DNA from: CAVVAE01 sp963746185
GTDB lineage: Bacteria > Actinomycetota > Actinomycetes > Propionibacteriales > Nocardioidaceae
NCBI GenBank assembly: GCA_963746185.1
Contig: CAVVAE010000004.1
Span: forward strand, 1,488,001-1,552,000
Length of the DNA stretch: 64,000 bases
Direction: 5' to 3'
The position numbers and the translations under genes are program-made. Of this stretch, positions 1 to 8,052 are shown piece after piece (position 1 is the stretch's first letter; the number at the start of each line of letters is the position of its first letter). The notes under the pieces were generated by a model. The model saw only the letters and a list, made by a program, of their open reading frames with translations. It made no database searches and was not told the origin of the DNA.

Positions 1-347
1 GATCGAGCCAACGCCTCCTGGTCGACGTAGAAGTTCGACTTCGGTTGAGTCACCTCAGCAGCCACGATGACCAGCGGCGTGCGACTCTTGGCGGCCTCAC
101 TGATTCCCGTCATCGCGTTGGTGAGCCCGCACCCCTGGTGCACGGTCACGGCGGCGATCGTCCCGCTCATCCGGCTGTAGGAGTCCGCCATCGTGGCTGC
201 CCCACCTTCGTGCCGCGCGGCGACAAAGCGTGCACCCGCGCCGACCATCGCGTTCGTCACGTGGAAGTTGCCCGACCCAACCACACCGAACACATGCGTG
301 ACGCCGGCGCCGACCAGCGTCTCGCCGACGGCCTGGGCGACCTTCAT
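1..347 (-). CDS. TPP-dependent enzyme (acetolactate synthase-like), N-terminal part only
   Basis: This is the first ~115 codons of a gene that runs off the left edge. Reading leftwards from the ATG at 347, the protein begins with the layout of the pyrimidine-binding (N-terminal) domain of acetolactate synthase/benzoylformate decarboxylase-type thiamine diphosphate enzymes. GVTHVFGVVGSGN is followed by AARHEGGAATMADSYSR, whose glutamate is in the place of the one that activates the cofactor in this family, then by VHQGCGLTNAMTG and TPLVIVAAEV. The ATG overlaps the stop of the upstream cyclase gene as ATGA, so the two are translationally coupled and probably serve one catabolic pathway. The substrate cannot be told from this part of the protein. 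Confidence 0.85.
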   Translation of the reverse strand, partial: MKVAQAVGETLVGAGVTHVFGVVGSGNFHVTNAMVGAGARFVAARHEGGAATMADSYSRMSGTIAAVTVHQGCGLTNAMTGISEAAKSRTPLVIVAAEVTQPKSNFYVDQEALAR

Positions 348-1129
348 CAGCGCTCGACCAGAGCAAGCACCCGGGCCGGAGCACCTGAGCCCGTCACGAT
401 GGGGAGGGGCCCGGCGATGACGACCGTCCCGGTCGCGGGCAGCCGCGCGAGGTTCTGCAACTGGGTCAGCCCGTACTTGTCGCTCCCCATCAGGAAGGAG
501 TGGCAGGGGAACGCGGGCTCGAAGGAGTGCGCGGCGCCGGCGTCGGTGCCCACTGTCTCGACACCAAGCCCGATCACCGGCGACTCCTCGGCAACCCATC
601 GCGCACACTCCGGTGACAAGCCGGGAGTATGAGGTCCGGTCTCGTCGGCGTTGATGAACTCCTGTTGCGAGTTGGAGCGCGAGTCCCAGCCGGTTCGCAG
701 CAGCAGCCATCCACCTTCGGGCAGGGCGCCGTACTCGGACTCCCAGCCCCTCACGTGGTCGACCTCGACCAGGAAGTCGGGGTTGGCGGCGGCTTCGGCG
801 GAGAAGTCGAGCACGGCGGCGGGCGCGATCAGTTTGTTGACGGGGACTGACGCGATGTCGTCCTTGCCCTGACCGGTCACCCAGTGGTTGGGCGCATCGA
901 AGTGGGTCCCCGTGTGCTCACCACTGCGGAAGTTGTTCCAGTACCAGGCCGGGCCTCGATCGTCGTACCGGCTGATCTCCTCGAGCTCGAAGTGTGCTGT
1001 CTGTCCGAACTCAGGTGGGAGCTGGATGACGGGAGTCTGGCCAGATAGTGGTGAGGTGAGGTCGACAATCTCGATCGCGCCGCTGCTCAGGGCAGACGTG
1101 AACGCGGCAAGGGTTGATAGCTCGGACAT
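347..1129 (-). CDS. Cyclase family protein (kynurenine formamidase-like hydrolase)
   Basis: This 260-residue protein belongs to the putative cyclase/KynB superfamily (PF04199 type), metal-dependent hydrolases of amides or cyclic esters. The family metal motif HxGTHxDxP is intact as EHTGTHFDAP, with H72, H76 and D78, followed by NHW. A later segment, GLGVETVGTD, matches the second conserved block. Length is normal for the family. It is the upstream member of a coupled pair with the TPP enzyme at 1-347 (overlapping ATGA), which suggests a small catabolic operon in which this enzyme opens or hydrolyses a substrate before carbon-carbon chemistry. True kynurenine formamidase is possible, but the partner enzyme argues for a different acid or amide. 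Confidence 0.85.
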   Translation of the reverse strand: MSELSTLAAFTSALSSGAIEIVDLTSPLSGQTPVIQLPPEFGQTAHFELEEISRYDDRGPAWYWNNFRSGEHTGTHFDAPNHWVTGQGKDDIASVPVNKLIAPAAVLDFSAEAAANPDFLVEVDHVRGWESEYGALPEGGWLLLRTGWDSRSNSQQEFINADETGPHTPGLSPECARWVAEESPVIGLGVETVGTDAGAAHSFEPAFPCHSFLMGSDKYGLTQLQNLARLPATGTVVIAGPLPIVTGSGAPARVLALVER

Positions 1130-1247
1130 GGGACTGCCTCCTGCGTTGGGGTCCGCGGGTGATCGGGCTGGCTAGCTCCTCATAGCCAACCACGCCTGGC
1201 AGCCTGGCAGGTACGACGCAGGGCGGCGTACACCGTCTGCGCCTTCG

Positions 1248-1556
1248 CTAGTCCTGAGAGACCTGAAGAGCCCAGGCTGCGTGGAGGGCACTCTCGATGG
1301 CGTCTGCATCGCCGGCTTCGAGGTCGGCGACGACCATCATGTGGCGCGCGAACTTCTCGGGAACGCTGAACGTCGATGGGGACTCGTCGAGCAAGGCCGC
1401 TCGTACGTCGAAGTCCGCTCTGATCACGATGTGCGTGGCGTCGAGTTGGCGTGCGACGAGCCGCCCGTGGTAGCGCCAGTGTGTGAGTCCGCCTGAGGTC
1501 TTTCTGGCGACGCCGCGGAGTCCCTGCGCGATCTGCTCGACATCGGAGACATGCAT
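1248..1556 (-). CDS. MmcQ/YjbR-like small protein
   Basis: This 102-residue cytoplasmic protein starts at the ATG at 1556. The order of features fits the MmcQ/YjbR fold: an N-terminal 'DVEQIAQGLRGV' helix, a WRYHGRLVAR strand, an 'HIVIRADFDVRAALLDESP' segment, and a C-terminal helix with LHAAWAL. Family members are often annotated as DNA-binding but no firm biochemical role is established. It stands alone, with about 120 bases to the cyclase gene upstream of 1129 and a divergent neighbour at 1644. Assignment is from overall pattern rather than a catalytic motif. Confidence 0.6.
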   Translation of the reverse strand: MHVSDVEQIAQGLRGVARKTSGGLTHWRYHGRLVARQLDATHIVIRADFDVRAALLDESPSTFSVPEKFARHMMVVADLEAGDADAIESALHAAWALQVSQD

Positions 1557-1643
1557 ACCGCCAACCTATTGCCCCGGTGGGTCTCTCGTTGCTCCAAGGA
1601 CGAGCCAGCGCCGGGTATCGGGCGCCCGTGACAGGCTGGCGAC

Positions 1644-2366
1644 GTGAGTACTCGCTTCGAGGAGCTCGATTGGCGGGAGACGCCGATGGGCGCCATCAGT
1701 TTGCGACGCCGCAGGGACCCGAGGTCCGGCGAAGACGTCTACGAGGTCAAGCTCGACGACGACTACCTCATGTCGAGCCAGTTCATCGTGGCCGAGGTCG
1801 AGCTCGCGCGGCTTGCCCTTGCGGACTTGGCTGGCGATCAGCTGGAGGTCGTGGTCGGAGGACTAGGCCTTGGCTATACAGCGCGAACCGTCCTGGAGGA
1901 CGCCCGCGTCAGCAGGCTCGTGGTGATCGAGCGGCTCGAAGCAGTGATCGACTGGCATGAACGGGGGCTGGTGCCTGTCGGTTCGCAGCTGACCATGGAC
2001 GTGCGCTGTCGACTCGTGCAGGGCGACTTCTTCGCGATGGCCGGATCCGCGGCCGGCCTCGACCCACAGCGGCCGGAGCGACGCTTCCACGCGATCATCG
2101 TCGACATCGACCACTCACCTCGGCACCTTCTGCATCCGACCCATGCCGGCTTCTACGACGTGGAGGGTTTACGTCGGCTCAGCGATCACCTGCATCTGGG
2201 AGGCATCTTTTCGCTGTGGTCTAACGACGCACCAGACGATGCCTACGCCGCGAAGCTGGCGACAGTCTTCACCGAGGTCAGGGTTGAGGTGATCAGTTTC
2301 CCGAATCCCCTTCAGGATCGAGAGGCCACGAACACGGTCTACCTCGCCAGGTCGCCGACAACGTAA
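1644..2366 (+). CDS. Spermidine synthase-like (aminopropyltransferase-fold) protein
   Basis: This 240-residue protein uses a GTG start at 1644. It has the Rossmann methyltransferase-like core of the spermidine synthase family. VVVGGLGLGYTART corresponds to the glycine-rich cofactor loop, RLVVIERLEAVIDWH to the strand ending in the acidic ribose-binding residue, and HAIIVDIDHSP to the catalytic-loop region. The N-terminal substrate half of true spermidine synthases is short here. Many actinobacterial homologues of this size are stand-alone proteins of unknown substrate, so the name describes the fold, not proven polyamine synthesis. It is not obviously in an operon; the next gene starts 84 bases downstream. 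Confidence 0.7.
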   Translation: MSTRFEELDWRETPMGAISLRRRRDPRSGEDVYEVKLDDDYLMSSQFIVAEVELARLALADLAGDQLEVVVGGLGLGYTARTVLEDARVSRLVVIERLEAVIDWHERGLVPVGSQLTMDVRCRLVQGDFFAMAGSAAGLDPQRPERRFHAIIVDIDHSPRHLLHPTHAGFYDVEGLRRLSDHLHLGGIFSLWSNDAPDDAYAAKLATVFTEVRVEVISFPNPLQDREATNTVYLARSPTT

Positions 2367-2449
2367 TGCTGCAGTTCGCGGCAAAGAGGGTCGGCGCGGC
2401 TGCGCTCTGACACGCTGCGTCGTACGTGCTCTCAAGGGACAATGGCGGG

Positions 2450-2821
2450 ATGACGGTCAGGCTGCATCACATTGTCATCGACACGCACGACCTCCCGAAC
2501 CTAGCGAGATTCTGGGCGCAGGCGCTGGACTGGAGCATCCTGTCCGAGCGGGAGCGTGAGGTCGTCATCGGTCCGGATGAGAATTCGCCGGTCGGCGTCT
2601 GCTTCATGCCCGTCAGCGACGTGAAGTCGGTCAAGAATCGGCTCCATCTCGACCTCACGGCAAGTGCAGAGGAACGGGATGCCGAGATCGACCGGCTGAT
2701 CGCGCTCGGCGCCCGCCGAGCCGAGATCGGCCAGACGGGCACCGAGTCATGGGTCGTCCTGGAAGATCCTGAGGGCAACGAGTTCTGCGTCGTGCGCCCG
2801 AAGACCACACTGGTGGGATAG
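2450..2821 (+). CDS. VOC family (glyoxalase-like domain) protein
   Basis: This is a protein of about 123 residues from the ATG at 2450 (MTVRLHHIVIDT); an upstream in-frame ATG at 2426 would add eight residues. It shows the two beta-alpha-beta-beta-beta modules of the vicinal oxygen chelate fold. An N-terminal strand with HHIVIDTHDLPNLARFW is followed by 'RLHLDLTAS' and a C-terminal 'VVLEDPEGNEFCVV', typical of the glyoxalase-like domain found in many small actinobacterial proteins. H, E and related metal ligands are plausible but the substrate is unknown. It is a single gene between two unrelated neighbours. Confidence 0.75.
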   Translation: MTVRLHHIVIDTHDLPNLARFWAQALDWSILSEREREVVIGPDENSPVGVCFMPVSDVKSVKNRLHLDLTASAEERDAEIDRLIALGARRAEIGQTGTESWVVLEDPEGNEFCVVRPKTTLVG

Positions 2822-2950
2822 ACGCGAGTCCGCCCACAGGTCGCTCGTCAAATCCCACAGCAGGTGTCAGTCGATCGCTGCGGACGTGCGACATCCACGT
2901 CGTACGCCGCTGTGCTGGCGATCTCTCCCGCGCGGGACTCTAATGAGGTC

Positions 2951-5599
2951 ATGACCAGTTTGCCGTCGGGAACGGTGACGTTGCTCTTCTCCGACATCGA
3001 GGGCTCGACGGCGTTGTTGTCGCGGCTGGGAGACAGCTACGCCGAGGCATTGAAGGGTCAGCGGAGCGTCCTCCGGCGGGCGTGGAGTTCTTGGTATGGA
3101 ATCGAGATGGGCACCGAGGGCGACAGCTTCTTCGTCGTCTTCGACATCGCGGAGAACGCCGTCCGCGCTGCGCTACAAGGGCAGCGTGATCTCGAGGCCC
3201 ACGCCTGGCCGGCGGACGAACGGGTCCGCGTGCGCATGGGCGTCCACACGGGCGCTCCCGCCCTACATGAGGACGGCTACATCGGGATGGATGTGCACCG
3301 CGCCGCTCGGATCGCTGCGGCAGCGCATGGCGGGCAGATTGTCATCTCTGAAGCCACCAAAAGGCTTCTCGATGGCTGCCCGGACGACGCGCAACTCAGA
3401 GATCTCGGGCAGCACCAGCTCAAGGACATCCCGCAGCCTGAGCATCTGTACGACCTGACACCGGAAGGGCTCGACAACAAGTTCCCTCCGATCAAGAGCC
3501 TCGGAGCCGCAACTCGTCTCCCCGTCGTGATGACCCCCCTGGTCGGGCGTGACGGCGAGCTCGAGGAACTGCTCGAGCTGCTGTCGACACCAGTGGTACG
3601 ACTCGTGACCCTGACCGGCCCCGGGGGTTCCGGGAAGACACGACTTGCCACCGAGCTGGCGGCGCGACAGGTGACTTCATTTCCCGATGGCGTGTACTTC
3701 GTACCGCTTGCTGCTGCCACCTCCTCGCAAGCGATGTGGAGCGGCATCGCAGAAACCCTGGATGTGCCGCTGGCTGAACGTCAGCTGCCAGAACTGCTCG
3801 GCCATCTCAGATACCGCGCGGCGCTGCTCGTTCTCGACAATCTCGAACAGCTAGCTGATGCCGACGTGGTCGTCGCAGAACTCCTCGACGCCGCACCCGA
3901 GAGCACAGTGGTGGCAACGTCACGGCGTCCCCTGCACCTGCAGGGCGAGCACGAGCATGCGGTACCACCGCTGGATGTGCCGGAGAGCACTGCGGAATCC
4001 GGCGCGTCCGCCTTCGGCGCGGTCCAGTTGTTTGTGCAGCACGCTCAAATGGTGCGCAGCGACTTTGTTCTCAACGCCGAGAACCGCGCTGACGTGGTCG
4101 CTGTGTGCGCGCGCCTCGACGGTCTCCCGCTGGCCATCGAGTTGGCCGCAGCCAGGATCAAGCTGCTGAGCCCGCGGGCATTGTTGCACCGACTCGACGC
4201 CTCCTTGGACCTCGCGGACTCCCATCGAGACCGACCTTCCCGTCAGCAGACCATGCGGTCGACCATCGCCTGGAGCTATGACCTGCTGCCACGTGACCTG
4301 AAAGCCTTCTTCCGTCGGCTGGGAGTCTTTTCAGGTGGCGCGGGCTTGGAAGCGATCCATGCGGTGACGACGGACCTGTTGGCAGATTCCGATCCTTTGG
4401 AATGGGCCGCGTCCTTGGTGGACGTCAGCTTGGTGACGGTCAGCGAAGGGCCGGGCGGAGAGCCGAGGGTCGCCACGCTGGACATGATTCGGTCGTTCGC
4501 CCTGGACCGGCTGCTGGCAGCAGACGAACTGGAGGCGATCAGCGATCGCCACGCTGACTATTTTCTGGGAGTTGCCCAGGAACTCTCTTCGAAAGGCAAC
4601 AGCGTCGATCAGATGGCGGCGAGAGATCAGTTCGAAGCCGAGTACGACAACCTGCACGCGGCCCTGATGTGGAGCTTGCAGCCCGATACGCCGACTCCGG
4701 TGGAGCCTGAACGGACAGCGCTCGGACTCAAGCTCTGCAGTGCCATGGTCTGGGCTTGGGAGCGTGGCGCGTACCACGACGAAAAGCGTCGATGGTGCGA
4801 GCTCGCGGTTGAACGCGCTGGCGGCATCGATGGACCGGAACACGCCGCGTGCCTGAAAGCATTGGCCGGGAGCTGCACAAGCGCCGGTGAGTATCACCGA
4901 GCCAAGGAGCTGGCCACGGCAGCCTTTGACATGTCGCGACGACTGGGGGAGGCAAACATCGAAGGCCACGCGCTCATGGCCTTGGCATGGGCCGAACGCA
5001 ACCTAGGCAACCTCGACTCGTCTCATGACAAAATGCAGGACGCACTCCGCTTCGCTCGAGGTGTTGGCGATTCCCAGCTCCTGGCAGAGATTCTCACTGA
5101 CTTCAGCGTCATCGAGAATGAACGAGGTGACGTCGAGCGGTCGATTGAACTGCTGAACGAAGGGCTCGCGATCACTCGCGCACAGGGAGACTCCTTGGGG
5201 ATCTTGGTGGCCGAGCACAACATGGCCTGCATGATCGGGGGGATGGGAAGAGTGCAGGAGGCTCGCTCGCGCTTGGAAGGTATCGCTCAGCGTGTGAACG
5301 CTCAGCACGACCCAATTTTCCTCGCCACTTTCGCGGAGGACTTCGCGTCAATCATCGGCCGAGATGGTGACGCTCGGGGTTGCGCCCGACTGCTTGGTGC
5401 TTCCAACGCGATGCGCGAACGCATGCAGCGACCCCGGTCACCGTGGCAAGAGGCGGACCTCGAGCGGCCGTTTGCTGCGGCCAGAGCCTCGATCTCTGAG
5501 GCTGCTTGGCAGAGCAGCTACGCCGCCGGACAAGAAATGACGGTCGAGGCAGTACTGGCCGAGTATGTCGAGCTCGGAGACGTTAGCGAGCGACGCTGA
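2951..5599 (+). CDS. Class III nucleotide cyclase domain fused to NB-ARC-type ATPase and TPR region
   Basis: The ATG at 2951 gives 882 residues; a GTG 29 codons upstream is less likely because the cyclase domain begins directly after this ATG. Residues ~5-175 are a class III adenylate/guanylate cyclase catalytic domain: FSDIEGSTALL (D15), GDSFFVVFD (D58), and GMDVHRAARIAAAAHGGQ. In the last motif the usual transition-state asparagine (VNxAAR) is histidine, as is common in this actinobacterial subgroup, so cyclase activity is uncertain. A STAND/NB-ARC ATPase follows, with Walker A GPGGSGKT near 223-230 and LLVLDNLEQL as Walker B. The last ~300 residues are helical TPR-like repeats (ALAWAERNLGNLDSSHDKM). 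No LuxR helix-turn-helix is present at the C-terminus, unlike many relatives. A cytoplasmic signal-sensing switch is likely. Confidence 0.85.
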   Translation: MTSLPSGTVTLLFSDIEGSTALLSRLGDSYAEALKGQRSVLRRAWSSWYGIEMGTEGDSFFVVFDIAENAVRAALQGQRDLEAHAWPADERVRVRMGVHTGAPALHEDGYIGMDVHRAARIAAAAHGGQIVISEATKRLLDGCPDDAQLRDLGQHQLKDIPQPEHLYDLTPEGLDNKFPPIKSLGAATRLPVVMTPLVGRDGELEELLELLSTPVVRLVTLTGPGGSGKTRLATELAARQVTSFPDGVYFVPLAAATSSQAMWSGIAETLDVPLAERQLPELLGHLRYRAALLVLDNLEQLADADVVVAELLDAAPESTVVATSRRPLHLQGEHEHAVPPLDVPESTAESGASAFGAVQLFVQHAQMVRSDFVLNAENRADVVAVCARLDGLPLAIELAAARIKLLSPRALLHRLDASLDLADSHRDRPSRQQTMRSTIAWSYDLLPRDLKAFFRRLGVFSGGAGLEAIHAVTTDLLADSDPLEWAASLVDVSLVTVSEGPGGEPRVATLDMIRSFALDRLLAADELEAISDRHADYFLGVAQELSSKGNSVDQMAARDQFEAEYDNLHAALMWSLQPDTPTPVEPERTALGLKLCSAMVWAWERGAYHDEKRRWCELAVERAGGIDGPEHAACLKALAGSCTSAGEYHRAKELATAAFDMSRRLGEANIEGHALMALAWAERNLGNLDSSHDKMQDALRFARGVGDSQLLAEILTDFSVIENERGDVERSIELLNEGLAITRAQGDSLGILVAEHNMACMIGGMGRVQEARSRLEGIAQRVNAQHDPIFLATFAEDFASIIGRDGDARGCARLLGASNAMRERMQRPRSPWQEADLERPFAAARASISEAAWQSSYAAGQEMTVEAVLAEYVELGDVSERR

Positions 5600-5612
5600 G
5601 ACTCCCGGCCTC

Positions 5613-6353
5613 TTACTTCGGTGTGCTGGAGACGAGGTGGCCGAACGCCACCATCCGGTCGTCGGTGTGGAAGAGCTCTGAACACGTCGTCAGTGTGACG
5701 AGCGCACGACTCGGCGTCGAAGAAGACTGTGATGGCATGCCTGGCGGCCCCTCACCCTCGAGGGGGATCGGCACGGGGTCGACTACCCAGCTCTCGGTGA
5801 ACGGGACCACGAGGTCGTTGGGGTCGGTGTCGAGGACGTAGGTGTACGTTGCGTTGGCGGTCTCGATGGTCACCTCATCGCCAGGTCGCATGTCAGGCAG
5901 GTCGCGGAACGGTTCGCCGTGCGTGACGCGGTGCGCCGCGAGGGCAAAGTTGCCAATCTGACCTGCGCCGGTGCCAGGGAAGTGGCCGATCCCCCGACTC
6001 AGGTCCTCGTCGCTGACTCCCTCGATCAACGGCACCTCGTAGTCGCTGCCGAAGCGCGGAATCCGCACCAACGCGACGGCCGTGCCCGAGGGGGGTTCGG
6101 CCTCCGGTCCGAGCGTGTCGTCGACCGTCGCCTGGTCCCACTCGGCGCGGAGATCCTCCCGGATCTCGGCCTGGCGGTGCTTGGCGACGATGTTTGTGCC
6201 GTAGTACTCCCAGGCGACGTACGCCAAGATCCCGGTGCCGGAAAGGACGAGAAGCAGGGCAAGGTATCGCGCGATCAAGCGACCCGGACCGCGTTGTTGG
6301 CGGGGAGCCGGGTCGGAAGGACCCACAACAGGGCCGTCGGCTGGTGCGCTCAC
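5613..6353 (-). CDS. Class E-like sortase
   Basis: This 246-residue membrane-anchored transpeptidase starts at a GTG at 6353. The N-terminus is a short proline-rich cytoplasmic tail and one TM helix (~residues 30-48), as in class E sortases of high-GC Gram-positives. Catalytic residues are visible: H141 in LAAHRVTHGEPF, C224 in VTLTTCSE, and R233 in DDRMVAFG. RIPRFGSDYEVPLIEG is the typical first barrel strand region. Class E enzymes generally join LAxTG-type proteins to peptidoglycan or assemble pili. The only obvious sortase substrate in this window ends in LPGTG and lies far away (44813-53392). It follows RidA by ~100 bases and may share its transcript. Confidence 0.88.
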   Translation of the reverse strand: MSAPADGPVVGPSDPAPRQQRGPGRLIARYLALLLVLSGTGILAYVAWEYYGTNIVAKHRQAEIREDLRAEWDQATVDDTLGPEAEPPSGTAVALVRIPRFGSDYEVPLIEGVSDEDLSRGIGHFPGTGAGQIGNFALAAHRVTHGEPFRDLPDMRPGDEVTIETANATYTYVLDTDPNDLVVPFTESWVVDPVPIPLEGEGPPGMPSQSSSTPSRALVTLTTCSELFHTDDRMVAFGHLVSSTPK

Positions 6354-6450
6354 TTTCGATCGATTGTAGGCGTGTGCGGTGAGCCCAAAGCTGATTCTCG
6401 ATCTTGCCCGTCAGTCCTGCGTGTCTCCAAGGCTGGTAACGAATGCCGGG

Positions 6451-6837
6451 TTACTCGTCTGGGATGAACGCGACGCAGTCCATCTCGACGACCGCTCCCA
6501 GCGCCAAGGCAGTGCAGCCCACAGTGATGCGACAGGGTGGTTCGTCGCCCATGACTTCGGCGTAGACCTCGTTCATCACCGCGAAGTCGTCCATGTCGGT
6601 CAGGTAGACGTGAACGATGGCAATGTCAGCGAGGGTGCAGCCGCAGGCACGCAAGACCTGTTCGAAGTTCTGCAGCACCTGGCGCGTCTGCGGACCGACG
6701 CCACCAGGGACAACGTCGAGCTCATCCGATACGGCTCCGATCATGCCCGAGACGAACACCTGACGGTCCACGACGCTTGCGTGTGAGAACTGGGGCAGTC
6801 TGCCGACTTCCGGCACGTTGACTCGTTGAATGGCCAT
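6451..6837 (-). CDS. RidA family protein (enamine/imine deaminase-like)
   Basis: From the ATG at 6837 this is 128 residues, the normal RidA length; a further 20 upstream in-frame codons have no family similarity and were left out. Family blocks are visible: SHASVVDRQVFVSGMIG, TRQVLQNFEQVLRACGCTLADI, and the C-terminal VEMDCVAFIP. RidA proteins hydrolyse reactive enamine/imine intermediates from PLP enzymes. The usual active-site arginine block near the C-terminus reads PPCRITVGCTAL here, so an arginine is present. The gene lies 30 bases downstream of the beta-propeller gene and ahead of the sortase gene, probably in one transcript; the functional link is not obvious. Confidence 0.85.
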   Translation of the reverse strand: MAIQRVNVPEVGRLPQFSHASVVDRQVFVSGMIGAVSDELDVVPGGVGPQTRQVLQNFEQVLRACGCTLADIAIVHVYLTDMDDFAVMNEVYAEVMGDEPPCRITVGCTALALGAVVEMDCVAFIPDE

Positions 6838-6866
6838 GATGTCGTTGTACCCGCCCCTGCAAACCC

Positions 6867-7934
6867 TTACGGAGTGCGGATGCTCACCACCGTCCACGGG
6901 AGCTCAAACGGACAACCGTAGCCAAGGTTGCTCACCAGGAGCCGATCGCCGGCGATGTCCACACCCGAAGGGCACTTAAATCGTGGGCTCGTCGTGCGTG
7001 AGACCAGCCGACCGCGTTCGTAGTGGTCGCTCAACCGGATCTCGGCCACCCGCTGCTTCTCCGTCTCGACGGCATAGAGAACATCGGCGTTGCTGAGCAC
7101 GATGCCGTCAGGCCCCGCCAAGTGCTTGCCATGCAGCCTGATCTTGCTCACGTGCTGATCTCGGATGCGAACTCGGTAGAGGTCGCCGTCGCTGAATTGG
7201 GCAACGATGAGGAACCGTCCGTCCGGAGTCGCTGCAATGCCGTTCGCGCTGCCCGCTTGGACGTGGAACGGCGTCCCGCGGAAGTCCAGCCAGACAGGCA
7301 GTTCCTGTCGCCCTCGCTGGTGGTGCGCCAAGCCGGCTGCTGGGATGCGATAGAGCTTCGACCGTTCGAACTCGGTGATGTAGGCGTCGCCGTTGGGAGT
7401 GACGGCCACGTCGTTCACGATCGATTCATGCGGTAGGCCGTTGAAGAATCTTGCGACTCGCTTTCCGTTGAACCGGTTATAGACCGTCGCGAACCCAGAG
7501 CCTCCGTTGGCCACCACGAGACGGTTGGCTGTCGCTTCGACCCCGCCCATGACGACGGGATGGCGGCCGGAGGGCACGAGGATTTTGGCCCGCCTCTTGG
7601 TGAGGTCTCCACGGTAGAGCTTGCCGTTGCAGACGCCGCCGGTGTAGTACTTGCCGCCGTAGACAGCGACACTTTCCGGGCTCACGCATCCACCCGGTAT
7701 CACGTAGTACGGCAGCGCATCGGGAAGCTTGTGGTGATCGGTGGGGCTCTCGGGATCCGCTTGTTGTCTTGGTCCAGTCAGGCTGCCGTCTCCCGAGCTG
7801 GACATGGAGTGCGCCGTGGGTGTTGCGACCGTGCCGAGGAGGAGGGCCGTCGTACCGAGAACTGCGACGTTGGCGCGGAGTCGGGAGCGTCGCGCTCGGA
7901 CCGACGAGGATGAGCCGTTGTTGAAAGTGTTCAC
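6867..7934 (-). CDS. Secreted beta-propeller protein (ScyD/SMP-30-like)
   Basis: I chose the GTG at 7934 because AAAGGAAA lies about six bases upstream; the in-frame ATG at 7988 has no such site. This gives 355 residues with an arginine-rich n-region and a hydrophobic core (VAVLGTTALLLGTVATPTA) forming a signal peptide. The mature part is built of repeated four-stranded blades: VVMGGVEATANRLVVANGG, VNDVAVTPNGDAYITEF, NGIAATPDGRFLIVAQF, PDGIVLSNADVLYAVE. This is typical of six-bladed SMP-30/ScyD-type propellers. Family members include lactonases and scaffold proteins, and no catalytic metal set can be assigned here. It is probably the first gene of the RidA-sortase transcript and is divergent from the SARP gene at 8053. 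Confidence 0.8.
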   Translation of the reverse strand: MNTFNNGSSSSVRARRSRLRANVAVLGTTALLLGTVATPTAHSMSSSGDGSLTGPRQQADPESPTDHHKLPDALPYYVIPGGCVSPESVAVYGGKYYTGGVCNGKLYRGDLTKRRAKILVPSGRHPVVMGGVEATANRLVVANGGSGFATVYNRFNGKRVARFFNGLPHESIVNDVAVTPNGDAYITEFERSKLYRIPAAGLAHHQRGRQELPVWLDFRGTPFHVQAGSANGIAATPDGRFLIVAQFSDGDLYRVRIRDQHVSKIRLHGKHLAGPDGIVLSNADVLYAVETEKQRVAEIRLSDHYERGRLVSRTTSPRFKCPSGVDIAGDRLLVSNLGYGCPFELPWTVVSIRTP

Positions 7935-8052
7935 GAGCTTTCCTTTCACAGGACGCCTTTTCGCGTCGTCTGCGTGCCGTTGTGCCACTGCCTGGTATCA
8001 CGGCGGTCTCAAGCCGGTTGACGCCTCGATGTGTTAGGTCAACTCTCGGCGT

